From: Rapana venosa
Taxonomy: Eukaryota > Mollusca > Gastropoda > Neogastropoda > Muricidae
Assembly (NCBI GenBank): GCA_028751875.1
Contig: CM054159.1
Span: 7,064,254-7,128,253 of the forward strand
Reading direction: 5' to 3'
DNA length: 64,000 nt
Both the position numbers and the translations under genes were made by a program. Numbering within the stretch: position 1 is the stretch's first letter; every line of letters starts with the position of its first letter. The notes below the pieces were generated by a model. That model was not told the DNA's origin. It did no database searches and saw nothing but the letters and a program-made list of their open reading frames with translations. This document shows, piece by piece, positions 11,945-25,003 of this stretch.

Positions 11945-13255
11945 ACTCATCCCTTGGTCGGGACAACCGTTGGGGTACCCGCACGGACGCTGCAAGTGGA
12001 CCGCCAAATGGTTCTGTCCTGGGCTGTTTTCAGGAGGCTTGGTACAGTGAGGCCGGTCCACTCCTTGATGTTGGATATCCAGCTTTTGCGTGGTCGTCCC
12101 TGCCTCCTTGCTCCTTCCACCATTCCCTGCAGGACTGTCTTTGACAGGCTGTTATGCCTTGTTGTGTGGCCAAACCACTTCAGTTTCCTCCGTTTGACTG
12201 TATCTAGCAATGGTTCTTGCCAGCCAATGCCTCGATCTGCTGCCAGACGTAGTCATTGGTTTTGCGGTCTCTGTAGGTGATGTTCAGGATCCGCCTGAGG
12301 CACTTCATCTCAAAGGCTTGAATGCGACGTTCTAAATCGGCAGTAAGTGTCCATGCTTCACAGCTGTACAAGGCAATGGATGTGACGAGTGCCTTGTAGA
12401 GTCTGACCTTAGTGTGGGTTCTGATGTGGTTTCTCCACACTTTCGCCAGCTTAGTCATGGAGGAGAGTGCCACAGCAAGTCTGATCTTCACCTCTTGTGT
12501 GCTCGTGCCTTCTTTGGTGATGACTGCTCCAAGGTACTTGAAAGTTTCCACCTCCTCTAGTGTCTCGCCACTCATCTTGATGCTGGTGGGAGTGGTCGGT
12601 GTGGTACTGTTCACTAGGATCTTGCTCTTTTCCGTGCTGATCTCCATACCGTGGGCATTGGCTGTTTCCAGTCTGGTGGTGAGATCCTGAAGTTCTTCTT
12701 CACTGCGGCCCATGAGATCAATATCGTCTGCGAATCGAAGATTGCAGACTGGCCTTCCTCCTATTGTGATTGTGGTCTTGAAGCCAAGGAGGGCCTCCTG
12801 CATGTTCTCCAGGAACACGTTGAAAAGAACGGGGGATAGCGGGCAGCCTTGTTTAACTCCAACTGAAGTCCGGAAGAACTCCCCGATTTCTCCACCCATG
12901 AGGACTGCACTGTGGGAGCTGTCATACAGCGCCTGGATGACTTGAATCAGGTCCTCGTCGAAGCTATAGTCTCTCATGACTTGCCACAGAGCTTCTTGCC
13001 ACACTCGAAGGCCTTCTTGAAGTCAATGAAGTTGTTGTAGAGCTGTAGCTGATGTTGGAGATGCTTCTCTATGAGCATTCTGATGTTGAAGATATGTTCG
13101 ACAGTGCTTCGACCTGGTCTGAATCCTGCCTGTTCTTCTGATAGGATTTCTTCTGCTTGTGGTTTCAGTCTGTTCAAGGCAATGCGTAGCATAACTTTGC
13201 TTGGATGGCTTATCAGACTGATTGTTCTGTAATTTTGGCACTTCTTCAGGTCAAT
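11945..13255 (-). pseudogene. LINE ORF2 C-terminal part: reverse transcriptase and C-terminal domain
   Basis: Reads from DLKKCQNYRTISLISH through GFRPGRSTVEHIFNIRM (RT motifs 0-2), FIDFKKAFE, VGVKQGCPLSPVLFN, and the catalytic LRFADDIDLM at about 12720-12750. It continues with FKYLGAVIT, LYSCEAWTL, and the C-terminal KLKWFGHTTRH and GRPRKSWISNIKEW. Two breaks are seen: a small deletion after FKKAFE at about 13000, and a one-base shift at about 12207. No RNase H domain is present. It would copy element RNA at a nicked target if intact. The clade is APE-type, possibly RTE-like, and was not resolved. Confidence 0.85.
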
Positions 13256-13257
13256 TT

Positions 13258-14596
13258 CAAGCAGACTGATCTTCATGCGTGTCGCAGCAAAACCACACAT
13301 GACCATCATACAAGTCTATGCACCAACATCAGACTACGATGATGAAGCAATCGAGTGTTTCTACGAAGATTTGGAGAGCGCCATCAAATCAACTCCAAAG
13401 AAGGACTTTCTCGTGATCCAGGGCGACTGGAATGCCAAGATCGGACCTGACGCTTATGACCAATGGCCAGGGACAGTAGGCCGTTTTGGCGTGGACGAAA
13501 CTGATAGAGGTCTCAGACTTTTGGAATTCGCAAGCAGCCACAATCTTATTGTCGCCAACACCTTATACCCCCACAAGACATCAAGAACGACGTGGCACTC
13601 ACCAAATGGAAAGACACATAACCAGATTGACTACATCTTGGCCCCCAAACGATTTAAGTCGAGCATCAACAAAGCCCAGACAAGAAGTTTCCCTGGCGCT
13701 GATATTGGCAGTGACCACGACATGGTACTCATGACCCTACAGATCAAGCTGAAGACCAAGAACCAGAAGAGAAATCCCCGTTTGCGGTTCAACATGGAAA
13801 AGCTGAAGGACCCCGAAGTCGCTGAAATCTTTAAAGCTGAGATAGGGGGCAGATTTGCAGCATTGAATTTCCTCCAAGATGACATCAACAACCTCACTGA
13901 GACCTTCAGCAAGACCATTCAGGAGACAGCGCTGGAGATCCTTGGGAAAGAGAGGAAAAAGAACCAACCGTGGGTTACCAACGATATCCTGGACCTGTGC
14001 GACCAACGTAGGGAGCTAAAGCCAGTGAAGAACAAAAACCCAGAAACGGCCGAAGAGTATAGAACAGTCAACAGGTCAATCAAGAAGAAGATGACTGAGG
14101 CCATGGGGAACTGGATGTCAGAACAATGCTCCAAGGTTGAGAAGGCAATGGCGAAAGGAGACGGCAAAGAGGCGTACCAGACCATCAAGATACTAACCAA
14201 GTCCCAGCAGCCAAAGACCTCCGTTATTGAAGACAAAGAGGGGTCAGTCCTTACAGAGAGCGCCACTATCATGAAGAGATGGACAGAATATTGCAGAGAC
14301 CTGTACAACTACAAGCTGAAGGCTGATCCAAACAAACTTCACGAGCAAGATCCCAGACCATCAGATCCTGAAAGCACACAGGTGCTGGAGGAAGAGGTAG
14401 AAGAAGCAGTAAGATCCCTGAAAGGAGGCAAGTCACCAGGGATTGACATCCCGGCTGAGCTCATCAAGAACGGAGGCCCAGAGATGATCAAGGCATTAAC
14501 AATCATCTGCCAACGCATCTGGACCAGCAAAGAGTGGCCTGAACAGTGGACCCAATCCATCATAGTTCCACTTCCAAAGAAGGGAGACCTGAAGAA
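13258..14596 (+). pseudogene. LINE ORF2 N-terminal part: endonuclease and linker (inverted segment)
   Basis: Open for about 440 codons. APE/EEP endonuclease motifs are visible in order: IIQVYAPTSDYDD, VIQGDWNAKIG, HNQIDYILAPKRF and GSDHDMVLMTL. The linker region follows (NQPWVTNDILDLCDQRRELK, then EDKEGSVLTES), and then the start of the reverse transcriptase (SLKGGKSPGIDIPAELIK, PLPKKGDLKK). The N-terminal endonuclease motifs are absent, so it was 5'-truncated on insertion. The open frame runs on into flanking DNA after 14596, so the last codons before 14640 are not part of the element. Confidence 0.85.
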
Positions 14597-14699
14597 GCTA
14601 TATATAAACAAGCAAATTAATACCAAGTGTATTTCCCAGTGACAATATTCGTTAAGAAAAATGGAAACTCTGGCCTTTTCAGTTTGTTTTTACAGCTGT

Positions 14700-16003
14700 A
14701 CAATGTGTAAAAGAATTAGAGACCTGCCAATGGTCCAGCCATTGGAAGCAACAAGAATTCATCATACTAAACAAGGGCGGAGATACTAAAAGACTGGCAA
14801 CCACAGAACAATTCGTCTTGGAAAGCAATACAAGCAAAATCCGTCTTCCTCAACAGAATGAAAAATAAAGTATACAGAGAGAAATATGATTGTCAAGCAT
14901 GATATAGAGGTAGAAGAGGAACAACAGATTTATGCTTTTTATGCTTCTGATACTGTAAGAGGAAAGAAATTCGGGAAGATGAAACATTCATAACTTTCAT
15001 AGACTATTGTAAGGCTTTCGACAGTGTCAAAAATCACCTGTTTGTCACACTTGATATAAATGGGTTTTCCGAAGCATGTGGTCTTGCTCATAGCAAATAT
15101 GCATATTAGAAGGCAACTGGAATGGCGGACACTGCGAGTTCTTTGATATAAAATAAAAGTCCATCAGGCTTGTATCTTATTCCCGCGTCATCGGCAGGTA
15201 TACATAATTGATCACGAGAAAGGTGGACTTAACGCCACAAACCTCGGGTATTCTGATGATACAGCTCTCATGGCCAATGATATCACAAGCATGAAAAGAA
15301 TTCTCTACAGAGTTGATGCAGAGGGCAACATTGCTAGCGAAAAGAACGAAAAATATACATATTATTGGTTCAGACGCCCCTCGAAAACTCCAAAATCAAT
15401 GGAACAATTCAGGAAATCATTCAGAATTTCAACTACTTAGGCGCTGTAAAAGAGAATGGCTCCTATCTACAAGATGTCAAAGGCTAGAATTGGTAAAGCA
15501 AACAATTAAACATTTGGAGAGAGGCATACATAAAGATCTCAAAATTAGAATTGTCAACAGTGACTAGCATTGCTGCATGAATCGGAAGCCTGGGCACTAC
15601 GAAAATTGTCAAAATAAACACAGCCGAAATGTGGTTTTACAGGCGAAGAATCAAAACCTCAGAACAAATGAAAGCATTCTTGAACTCGCAGTGCAAAGAC
15701 AATTTAGCTGAAATTGATAAGCGCAGACCGAGATATGTTGGTCATGCGAACAGAAACACTCGAACAAATCTGAGGACGACAGTTCTCCAAGGCAAGGTTG
15801 AGGGCAGAAGGAAAAGAGGCAGACCACCACCAACATCCTACATTGCCAACATCACTGAGATCAGTGGTCTGGGAGGAGGGCTACAGGAGATCGTAGAACT
15901 CAGCAGAGACAGAGAGAGATGGCAACCGTGGCAGCAATGCGCACAGCTCCTACCGTCTCGACAGAGGCAATGGAGACAGGTAACGGGTATGTTGACAGAA
16001 TAG
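14700..16003 (+). pseudogene. Older LINE reverse transcriptase relic
   Basis: Degenerate + strand remnant in several frames. FITFIDYCKAFDSVK (RT motif with the first catalytic Asp) is at about 14985-15030. A SGILMIQLSWP-like block where the FADD box should be lies near 15247. A 124-codon frame at 15629-16003 holds the typical C-terminal end: RRPRYVGHANRN, LQGKVEGRRKRGRPPP, ELSRDRERWQ. It is a different, older copy than the neighbouring inverted element, with many stops. Confidence 0.7.
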
Positions 16004-17927
16004 GTGTGTAACAGCTTGTAACGCTTACAGACGGAATAGATGGTGCGTAATAGCATGCAACACTAAAATATGCATCATAGCAGTAATAAACTCTGACAAC
16101 TATAATTAGTCACACAATGAGACTGTGCATGCATCAGAACACACCAGAGCAGCAACAAACCCTGACAAACGTGTTAAATTGCACTAATTCTTAACAGCAT
16201 GTGCCATCTGGCACTAGGGCAGTTATTGCTGTAGACGTTAGACACAGAGGGGGAAAGTTCTGTTTTTAGTTGGAGGATGATTTTGCTCCTATAGATGAAA
16301 AGCACCTGCCACCCCCTGCAAATAAAAATAAAGATAAAATATGTACATAAAAGGGGGAAAAAGTGAAACGGGTGCTTCAAAACCAACTAAAACAAATCGA
16401 AAACAAAGCAAAAAGGAAAGGAAAAGAGGGGGGGATACATTAGAAAGAAAAGTAATTTTTTTTAAATGAAACCCAAAAAACGATTTAAGATTAAAGCAAA
16501 GTAAAAGTTTTGTTATAAAAGCTATGGTGAAAAACATGTCTGAGAGATGGTGATGAATTTTGTTTTTTTTATTTTCAACTTCGGAAATGCTGTTGTTGTT
16601 GTTAGTGAATAGCTTTGTTGTGATTTTCCCTTCAACACCGCCTACATTATCTTAAATTTCATTTCTTGAGAAAGACGATCAGAGTAATGTGCCATACCGT
16701 GTGTCTTTTGTATAGCAAATTGCACTTGAATAATTTTATGCTTGAGTTGGTTACAATTTATTTTCTATAGCGTTTTTGCTTTCTGTATCTTGACTTTTTT
16801 AAAAAGTAGAGAAAATGCCCCTGATATTACGTAATATTTAGGACTAGAAATGTCTTGATTTTTTTTTTTTAAATGAGAGCCCTAGTTGGTTTTTATTTGT
16901 GGGTGTGTGTGGTGGTGGTGGGTTTTTTGTTTGTTTTTTGGTTTGTTTTATTCATGAATCCTTTTGAAGGATTGAGGAAAACAACCCTTACATGCCTTAT
17001 TGATAACTTGTAAAAGTAGTGATTTTGTGCCTTTTTTGTCAAATGAGTCGGAACGAATAAGTTCGTAAAATACTCTTGTCAATCTTATAGGTTTAACGTT
17101 TGTAGATGCTTTTTTTTTACAATATGCCTATTTATTTGCATGCAGGAGACTAAATGGTTAAAGAAATATGCTGTTGAAAGAGTTGTGTTAGTAATTTGCT
17201 ATAGTACAAGTAAATGTCATTTATTGATTTGAAGCAGAGGCCATCATGCTATAGTTTTCGAAATTACCTTTTTTTCCCAGTGTTCTTTTGGCGTGGAATA
17301 CATGACGTGTATTTTTTTTAATCTTTTGTAGTATTAGTTATACAGTTATTCACAAGGTTAATTCATTTCTTTCATTGTAGTATGGTTACAGTAGTTAGAC
17401 AGTTCCTTAACCTTTTTTTCTGAATTGTTTGCCTTTTTGTGTCTTATATCTAAATGTGAACAGACGTTAAATTGAACATTAAATACTTATCATGCTAGAG
17501 GGACCAGGAATGACTTGTGACTTTCATATGTTGCTTTTTTGTATTGGTCAGAGCTGGAAATAATTTTTTTTGGAATGATCCAGATGTAAGGATGGACAGG
17601 AAAAGTACGTCCTACATACCACTTTGATACCTTTAAGACTTGCAATAATTTGTGAGGATTTTTTAAACCAAAATTTTAATTTTGTTTCAAGAGAAAATAA
17701 CCTTGTCTTAGCCTTTGTAGAAGTACTGGCAATAATTTGTTCCTTTTTTTTAAATTGCTCGAAATTTTTTGTGGACCAACTGATGGTTTGGAAATAGAAT
17801 TATCGAAATACTCCTTAATGCTGTATTGATCCTGTAGGACTGGCATCAATTTGTTTCGTTATTTTTGGGGGGAGGGGGTTGTGGAAAATCCACTTACATA
17901 AATGATAAGGCAGATCAAATATACTTT

Positions 17928-17994
<67 letters not shown>

Positions 17995-19999
17995 TTAAAT
18001 AGAATCAATTTTACAGTACCTGTGAATGTTTATGGCTTGAACTACCACTGGTTTATCATTCCTGATTTTTCACTGCAGTTTTAAAATTAAAAAAATAGTT
18101 TTAGGCATAATTTGCTCTTTTTTATGTGTAAATGAAAATTCTTCCATACTTTACAAAATGAGTGTTGTATACTTTTTTAATATAGGGCACGCACGCGCGC
18201 GCGTGTGTGTAGGGGTGGGAGTGAGATAAATTGGTCTAGTAAAAGGTGCTTCAGAGACGGGGATAAGATACACATGTTTGGATTGGGAGGGGGGGGGGAG
18301 AAAATTTTTAAACAAATGTTTTTTTTCTTGTAATGTATATTTTTGTCGTGATTTTTAAAAAAAAAACTCCTTGTTCTCTCTTTTTTTTTTATCTGGGGGC
18401 TTAATTTTCTATTAAAGGGATACAACTCGTTTCAATACTATCTTACGTCATAAATACTTTCTTAAAAGCTAAATTGAAAATTCGGGATAAAGTAAATCTG
18501 AACACAGAAGTCAAACAAAAATACTTCCAAGGAAGTCGAACAAAACAGTACGTCATCTGTTGATAGAACTGGTAATTATTTAAAATGTAAAGATCTGTAA
18601 TCTTTGCCCCCTAAAGCTACACACCATGTGTCCATGTGCTGTTGTGTCCACATGCACACAGGCGGCCGGACAGACCAGCCGGCTGTCTGATAACCCTGAC
18701 CCTTATGCATGCTACAACTCTTTGATAACTGAAGCTAACCCTAACATGTTACCCTAACCTTAACCCTGGCCCCCTCATGTGGACACAAGACAGGTGGACA
18801 ACATGTATGTGTGTTTAGGGGTAGATAACCATCTTTTTAGTAAAGTTCCTTGAGGAGGGGGTGGTGGGAAAAAGTGTTTATATCTAAAAGTAAGGAGGGG
18901 AGGTAAGTTACTAGATGCAGGATTGATTGATTGTTAGAAGGGGTGTGTGTGGGGAGGGGGGGGGGTGTCTCTGATACAGAAAAGGACAGTTCAAAAGGAG
19001 GGATAAAAAAGGTATGTTCAGGTCAGTGAACATGAAAAATGAGGTGTGAGAGGGGAGGGAGAGGGGGGTTAATGTCTAATTTTTATTTCTTACTGTAGTT
19101 AAATCTTTGGAATGGTATACCACTGGTAGCAGATAACCAATTTATGTTGCAAAACCCAACACAAAAGCTGCTTTTTACTCTTAATAAGCAAAATGTTGAA
19201 ATAGTTTATTATGACTGTTTGACCGTTAATTTGATAGATTAAAAACTTGTACAACGTGATTTGTTCAACAAAGCCTCTATAAATCAATGTTTGCCCTTTT
19301 TAAGGATAAGTAAAAACCTACTTTTTCCTGTTGTTCTGACTGAATTGTCTGGCAATTCTGTGATAACTGATTTTTACATAGAATGATGGCTGTGAGCACT
19401 GGAACCCTGATGGAAAAGGTATGGCAGTCAAATTGCAGCTGGAGTTTTACAAATTGTTAAAATGGGTCACCTCAAACTGACATTTTTTATGGTGGGGTCA
19501 CAGTCTCTGTACATTATGTGAGATATGGTTTCTATGGTTTTGTGTTAAATCAAGAAAATACCCACTTGCAGTTATTGTCCATTTAAAAGCCAAGAGTCAA
19601 ACCACACACTTACTGGTAATTGGCTCAGTGGTCAAAGCAGATTTGTGTTCAAATTACCAAAATAATTAAAACAATTTGTCTTGAAGTATTTACTCATGTG
19701 GCCATGAAATATCTTTTAAGTTGCTCAGTCAGGCACAGCCACCTCTGTTTTGAGGGCATTCAAATGAAATAAATGAAAGATACTGCAAAAAAATGGTAGT
19801 GGTGATATTGGTGAAAACTTATTCTTTTAAAGAAATGTCACTAAAATATTATGCTAAACAGCCAAATACTAAGAAATATTTTTAAAAATTCCAATGCATA
19901 AGAAATGTTTTTAGCGTTGTTTATCAGAAGTAATATATAATATGTATTCAAGACATTTGAAATTTGTAAATGGGGAATGAATTACCACGATTGCCTCAT
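16004..19999. other. Gene-poor, T/G-rich (+ strand) sequence
   Basis: No exon, domain or element could be supported over about 4 kb. Sites noted: a GA tract at 17935-17992, a short GCGC/GTGT tract at 18187-18212, and G-rich runs near 18945-18966. The consistent T and G excess on the + strand resembles that of PFDN5 introns and could mean + strand transcription. Confidence 0.4.
17935..17992. repeat. (GA)n microsatellite
   Basis: Pure GA run. Confidence 0.95.
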
Positions 20000-20560
20000 G
20001 AATGAAATATATAGGCGTATAATTGTAGAATTTAACTGTAAAGGACTTTTTGTGCGTACATGCTTTCAAGTGAATGATATAAAATGTGTTTAAATTAATG
20101 TGATATATATAATTGTAGAATTTAGCTGTAAAGGGCTGTTTTTGTGTGTACTTGCTTTTGAGTGAGTGATGTAAAAATTTAATGTTTATATGAATGACAT
20201 ATATAGTTATAGAATTTAGCTATAGAGGACTGTTTGTGTACATGCTTTTAAATGAATGATATAAAATGTGTTCATATAAATGAAATGTTAATTGTAGAAT
20301 TCAGCTATAGAGGACTGTTTTTGTGTGAACATTCTTTTAAGTGAATGATATAAAATATGTTTATATGAATGAAATATATATAATTGTAGAATTTACGTAT
20401 AAAGGACTTGTTTTTGTGTTCACATGCTTTTAAATGAATGATGTCAAATATGTGTTTATATGAAAGAAATATATGTAAATGTAGAAGTTAGCTACAGAGG
20501 ACTGTGTTTTTTGTGTATACTTTTAAATGAATGATACAATCGCATTAATGAAAGGTGCTA
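20000..20560. repeat. Minisatellite of about 90-95 bp, about six units
   Basis: Units carry TATAATTGTAGAATTTAGCT, then AGAGGACTGTTTTTGTGT, then ACATGCTTTTAAATGAATGA. Units differ by small indels and many substitutions, suggesting age. No coding frame. Confidence 0.8.
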
Positions 20561-21558
20561 GTATTGCATGTACAGTATTTTGTGTGTGGATGTGATGCAT
20601 CCATATCAATGATTTATTTACAGTTTTTGTGTTGTTTATACATCGGATTTTTAAAAAATGTCAGTTGAAAACAAATCGGGATCATGCAATGGCCTGTGAT
20701 TCTGGCTAGGATGTCATAAGTTTGTGTCAGAGGCAAATTTGTATACTGGTCTAACATTGAGTGGCAGATTTTACACGGACACTTAACTACATCTTTAAGA
20801 AACAATTACACGAAAAACAGATGCTGGGTTACTTTAATGAAGTAATAGGGGAGGGGGAAATGGACTGAAGTAGTGTGTTGATATGTTTTGTGAGGTTAGC
20901 TGACAAGGGGAGGAATCGATGTGTGTGTATATGTATAGTATGGAGTGTGGTTAAATTTGTACTGAAGTTGTTCATACGTTTTAATTTCTTTAATTGAATT
21001 AGTGTTCATGTTCTGTTTAACTGTGTGATATATTGCATTAGGGGCTCTCTTCCCATAGTTTTGTCCAATCGAGCCTGGAATAATGGAACAGGACCTAAAC
21101 AGTTACTGCTGAAGTTTTTTAAGTAGAATGGCATGTACACTGGGAGATTGAGGGGCGGGGGGTAGGGATGTGGGTTTTTAAAAAATTGACTGGGTGAGTC
21201 TGGCTTTAGGTGAGGTTTTTGTGTTTTTTTGGGGGGGTTGTGTTTGTAGTTGTTGGTGAGGTTTGGGTTGTTTTCTGGGTTTTTCTGGTTTGTTGTTGTT
21301 GGTTGGTGGGTTTTTTTTTTGGGGGTATGGTTGTGCTTTGTTGAGAAATGAACATTTTTGTGAAGAGGGAGGGGGGTAAGGAGGGAGAGAGAACGTGGAC
21401 CTAGCCAGAAAGGAACCACTTGTGTGCCTGTACTTTGGTGATTTTATTTCTTTGTGAGGTTGTTTTCGATGTGTATCTATATCAGCTACTTCTATTTCAT
21501 TAAATCATGTTAACGTTTTTCTAAAGGATGTTAATTGGTGTACGAGTGCTTTTGTCTT
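20561..21558. other. Unassigned non-coding sequence
   Basis: A G/T-rich stretch at 21140-21385 produces a low-complexity reverse frame. Nothing else is recognisable. Confidence 0.4.
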
Positions 21559-22959
21559 GGTACATGTACTGTGTATATTTATGAGTTTTTCTTTTTCCGA
21601 AACGTATATTTAAATGACTTGCAATGCGCCAGTCCTTTTGAATCATGATGTATTAGTTTATGCATTACAAAGTGTGTTATTTGGTCCTATGTCATTTTTC
21701 TATGAAGAATGTATATTGGGTAAGGGAATGTTTGTGTGTTGCTGCAGTAAGTAGATATGCTCGTTCTTGTCCCCCGTGGTGATGTGGAGGCTCTTTCAGT
21801 ATAAATAGAATCCCCCATTTCTGGAATTTTATAAGCTACACATTTCCCCTTTTCTGTCACTCTGTTTACTTTTTCCTAACCTGTCTTATCATCTGTCTTG
21901 CTTAGTTTCTGCCAACATAGTCCATTCTCCTGCCTTTTTTTCCCAAGCAAATCTACCTTTTTTTTTACATAGATTATATGACCTTTTCCCTTTGTTTTGG
22001 TTTTTGTTGGTGGTTTTTTTTCATGTGACCATGTAGTGATTTTAGCACTTGGATGGACATAGGCCATATGGCTTTGTTTTTCTGGGGGGGGGGGGGGGGG
22101 GTGTACAGTGACCTGTTCGTGGATACTTTCACGGTTTTTGTTGTTGTTGTTGTTGTTGTTTTGTAATCTGGGGATGACAAATTGAGTAGAATGGCTAGCG
22201 TCCTCAATACCGCCATTTTTTTCTTTTTTTGTGGGGTTGGGGGCTTTTGTTTGTTTGTTGTTTTTTCCCCCTCATTTTGTTTAGGTTTGTTGTTGGTGTT
22301 TTTTTGTTGTTGTTTTTTTTGGGGGGTTGTTTTTGCATTTACGATGTTAAGACATCTGAAGGGATTAGATTTTTAATTTGAGGTGACTTATTGTTACAGC
22401 ACAAGGTTGGCCTTCGTGGTCGGTGGGGCTATAAACATGAAATGAAATGAATGCTCGTTCTCACTTGCCATGTTTTCGCTTGCCTGTTCGTTTTTTTCTT
22501 TTTTCTTTTTTTATATTTTTTTAAAAGTATTTTGATATTGTCATATTCAGTACGATCACTTACTATGTTGACTAGGTTTCATTTATTTACTTTTACACTT
22601 GTCATGTATTTCATTCATTCATTTGCTTGGTTACTTCCTTTCCGAAATGTCATTCTGATTGTAATAGTATCGACTTTGCATGTTTGTAAAATGACACGTT
22701 GTCTTTCGTTTAAGAAAAGTTTCCATTGAAAGGAGTAGGGATATAAAGCTTATTGTTGCTCAAGATTATATTCTGATTTCCTTAGGTTTTGGGTTGGGTT
22801 TTTTTCAAATCAAACATGATTGTAACAAGTAGGTCTGTTTGTTACATTGTCTGCAGATTTCTTTTAAGTGTTAGTTGTTTCCGTGGTTGTTGTCCTTTCG
22901 TCTTATTTCGGTATCAAAATAATTAAATGATTTAAACTGATTCTTCCACAATAATTCTA
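21559..22959 (+). repeat. Tandem triplication, unit 1
   Basis: The unit of about 1.4 kb begins at GGTACATGTACTGTG and ends before the next occurrence of that motif. Landmarks repeated in order in each unit: CAGTCCTTTTGAATCATGA, AGTAGATATGCTCGTTCTTG, TTTTAGCACTTGGATGG, CAGAATGGCTAGC, CTATGTTGACTAGGTTTCAT and AACAAGTAGGTCTGTTTGTT. No coding frame is conserved between units. Confidence 0.85.
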
Positions 22960-23776
22960 GGTACATGTACTGTGTATGTTTATATGATGGTTTTCCCCAT
23001 ACCTATATTTAAATGACTTGCAATGACGCCAGTCCTTTTGAATCATGAGTGTATTAATTTTATGCATTACAATGTGTATGTTATTTGGTCCTTTGATGCC
23101 CTTTTTCTATGAAGAATGTATATTTGGGTAAGGGAATATTTGTGTGTTGTTGCAGTAAGTAGATATGCTCGTTCTTGTCCCCGTGGTGATGTGGAAGCTG
23201 ATGTGGAGGCTCTTTCAGTATAAATAAAATCCCCCCCCCCCCCCCCCCCCCCCCACCCGCCCCTCTGGAATTTTATAAGCTAGAAATTTCCCCTTTTCTG
23301 TCACTCTGTTTACGACTTTTTCCTAACCTGTCTTATCAACTGTCTTTCTTACTTTCTGCCAACATAGTCCATTTTCCTGCCTTTTGTTTCAAGCAATCTT
23401 TTTCTCTTTTTTTTAAAAAATAGATTATATGACATTTTCCCTTGTTTTGGTTTTTGTTGGTGGTGTTTTTTCTTGTGACCATGTAGTGATTTTAGCACTT
23501 GGATGGGCATAGGCCATATTGCCTTTTTCTATGGGTTTTGTTGTTGTGTTTGTTTGGTTTTTGTTTTGTTTTGGTTTTTTGTTGGGTTGTTGTTGGGTTT
23601 TTTTTGGGGGTGGGGTTGTACAGTGACGTGCTCATCGATACTTTTTTACGCTTTTTTGTGTGGTAATCTGGGATAAATTGAGCAGAATGGCTAGCATCCT
23701 CAGTACCCGCCATTTTTCTTTTTTTGGTGGGGGTGGGGTTGTATATTTTTGCATGTTTTTCCCCTCATTTTGTTTG

Positions 23777-23853
<77 letters not shown>

Positions 23854-24428
23854 GCCAATTTTTCTTTTTTTGCATTGACGGTGTTGACGTCTGAAGGGAT
23901 TAGATGTCGATTTTTAATTTGAGGTGACTGATTATTGTTCAGCACGAGATTGGCCTTCATTTTTCTTTTCTTAATTTTTTTTTTTTAAGTATTTTGATAT
24001 TGTCATATTTGGTACGATCACTTACTATGTTGACTAGGTTTCATTTATTTACTTTTACACTGTCATGTATATTTCATTCATTCATTTGCTTAGTTACTTC
24101 CTTTCGGAAATGTCATTCTGATTGTAATAGTATCGACTTGGCATGTTTGTAAAATGACACGTTTTCCATAAACATTTGTCGTTCCAAGAAAAGTTTCCAT
24201 TGAAAGGAGTACACAGATATAAGCTTATTGTTGCTCAAGATGATGTACTCTGATTTCCGTATGGTTGTTTTTTTTTCAAATCAAACATGATTGTAACAAG
24301 TAGGTCTGTTTGTTACATTGTCTGCAGATTTCTAAGTGTTGGTTGTTTCGTGGTTTGTTGTCCTTTTGTCTTGTTTCGCGTATCAAAATAATTAAATGAT
24401 TTAAATTGACTCCTCGGCAATAATTCTA
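22960..24428 (+). repeat. Tandem triplication, unit 2
   Basis: Same landmarks as unit 1. It has its own differences: a C run of about 27 bases at 23228-23254, a TA repeat at 23781-23850, and loss of the GTCGGTGGGGCTATAAACA motif. Confidence 0.85.
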
Positions 24429-24612
24429 GGTACATGTACTGTGTGTTTTTATATGACGGTTTTTCCCCATATGGTGGATCGGTGGTCTAGAGGTAACGCG
24501 CCTGTCTAGAAAGCGAAAAGTCCGGGTCTGAAGTGTGCGGCGGTTCGTACCCCCGTTTGGACCGGAAATTTTTCCCCCATCCATTAGACCATGAGTGGTG
24601 GTCTGGGCGCTA

Positions 24613-24643
<31 letters not shown>

Positions 24644-24954
24644 CGTGTGTTACACGTAATTATTTAGCGCACGTAAAAAAACCCACGGCAACAAGAGAGT
24701 TGTCCCTGGCAAAATTCTTAGAAAAAAGCCACTCTGATAGGGAAACAAATACAGCTGCAGAAAAAAAAGAAAAAGAAAAAAAAAGGGTGAAAGGGTGGCG
24801 CAGCGCTAAGTGGCGACGCGTTCTCCCGCTCTCCCCGGGGAGAGCAGCCCGAATTTCACGGAGAGAAATCTGCCGTGACTTAAAGTGGTATGAAATACAA
24901 TCTGAGCGCTTTGATTTGTTGCTTTACAAGATTCAGCGCTATATAAATTCCATA

Positions 24955-25003
<49 letters not shown>

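Larger units (their letters stand above)
11927..14605 (-). mobile_element. Twin-primed (internally inverted) APE-type LINE insertion
   Basis: Direct repeats of GCTATATAT at 11927-11935 and 14597-14605 bound one insertion. Read on the - strand, the 3' part of the element (reverse transcriptase to tail, about 13253 down to 11936) is in sense. The 5' part (endonuclease to the start of the reverse transcriptase, about 13255-14596) lies upstream and inverted. Both pieces end at the same protein position: GACCTGAAGAAG (Asp-Leu-Lys-Lys) occurs at 14585-14596 and, in reverse, at about 13242-13253. This is the structure expected from twin priming. The 3' tail is a short TGAG repeat. The element is 5'-truncated, since the first part of the endonuclease is missing. 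Confidence 0.85.

Noticed and set aside
14597..14642. The last codons of the endonuclease-linker frame as true LINE protein
   Set aside because: The element ends at the target duplication (14597-14605); the frame continues by chance into flanking DNA.
21006..21419. 137-codon Pro/Asn/Lys-rich - strand frame
   Set aside because: Low-complexity reading of a G/T-rich stretch, with no domain or splice evidence.
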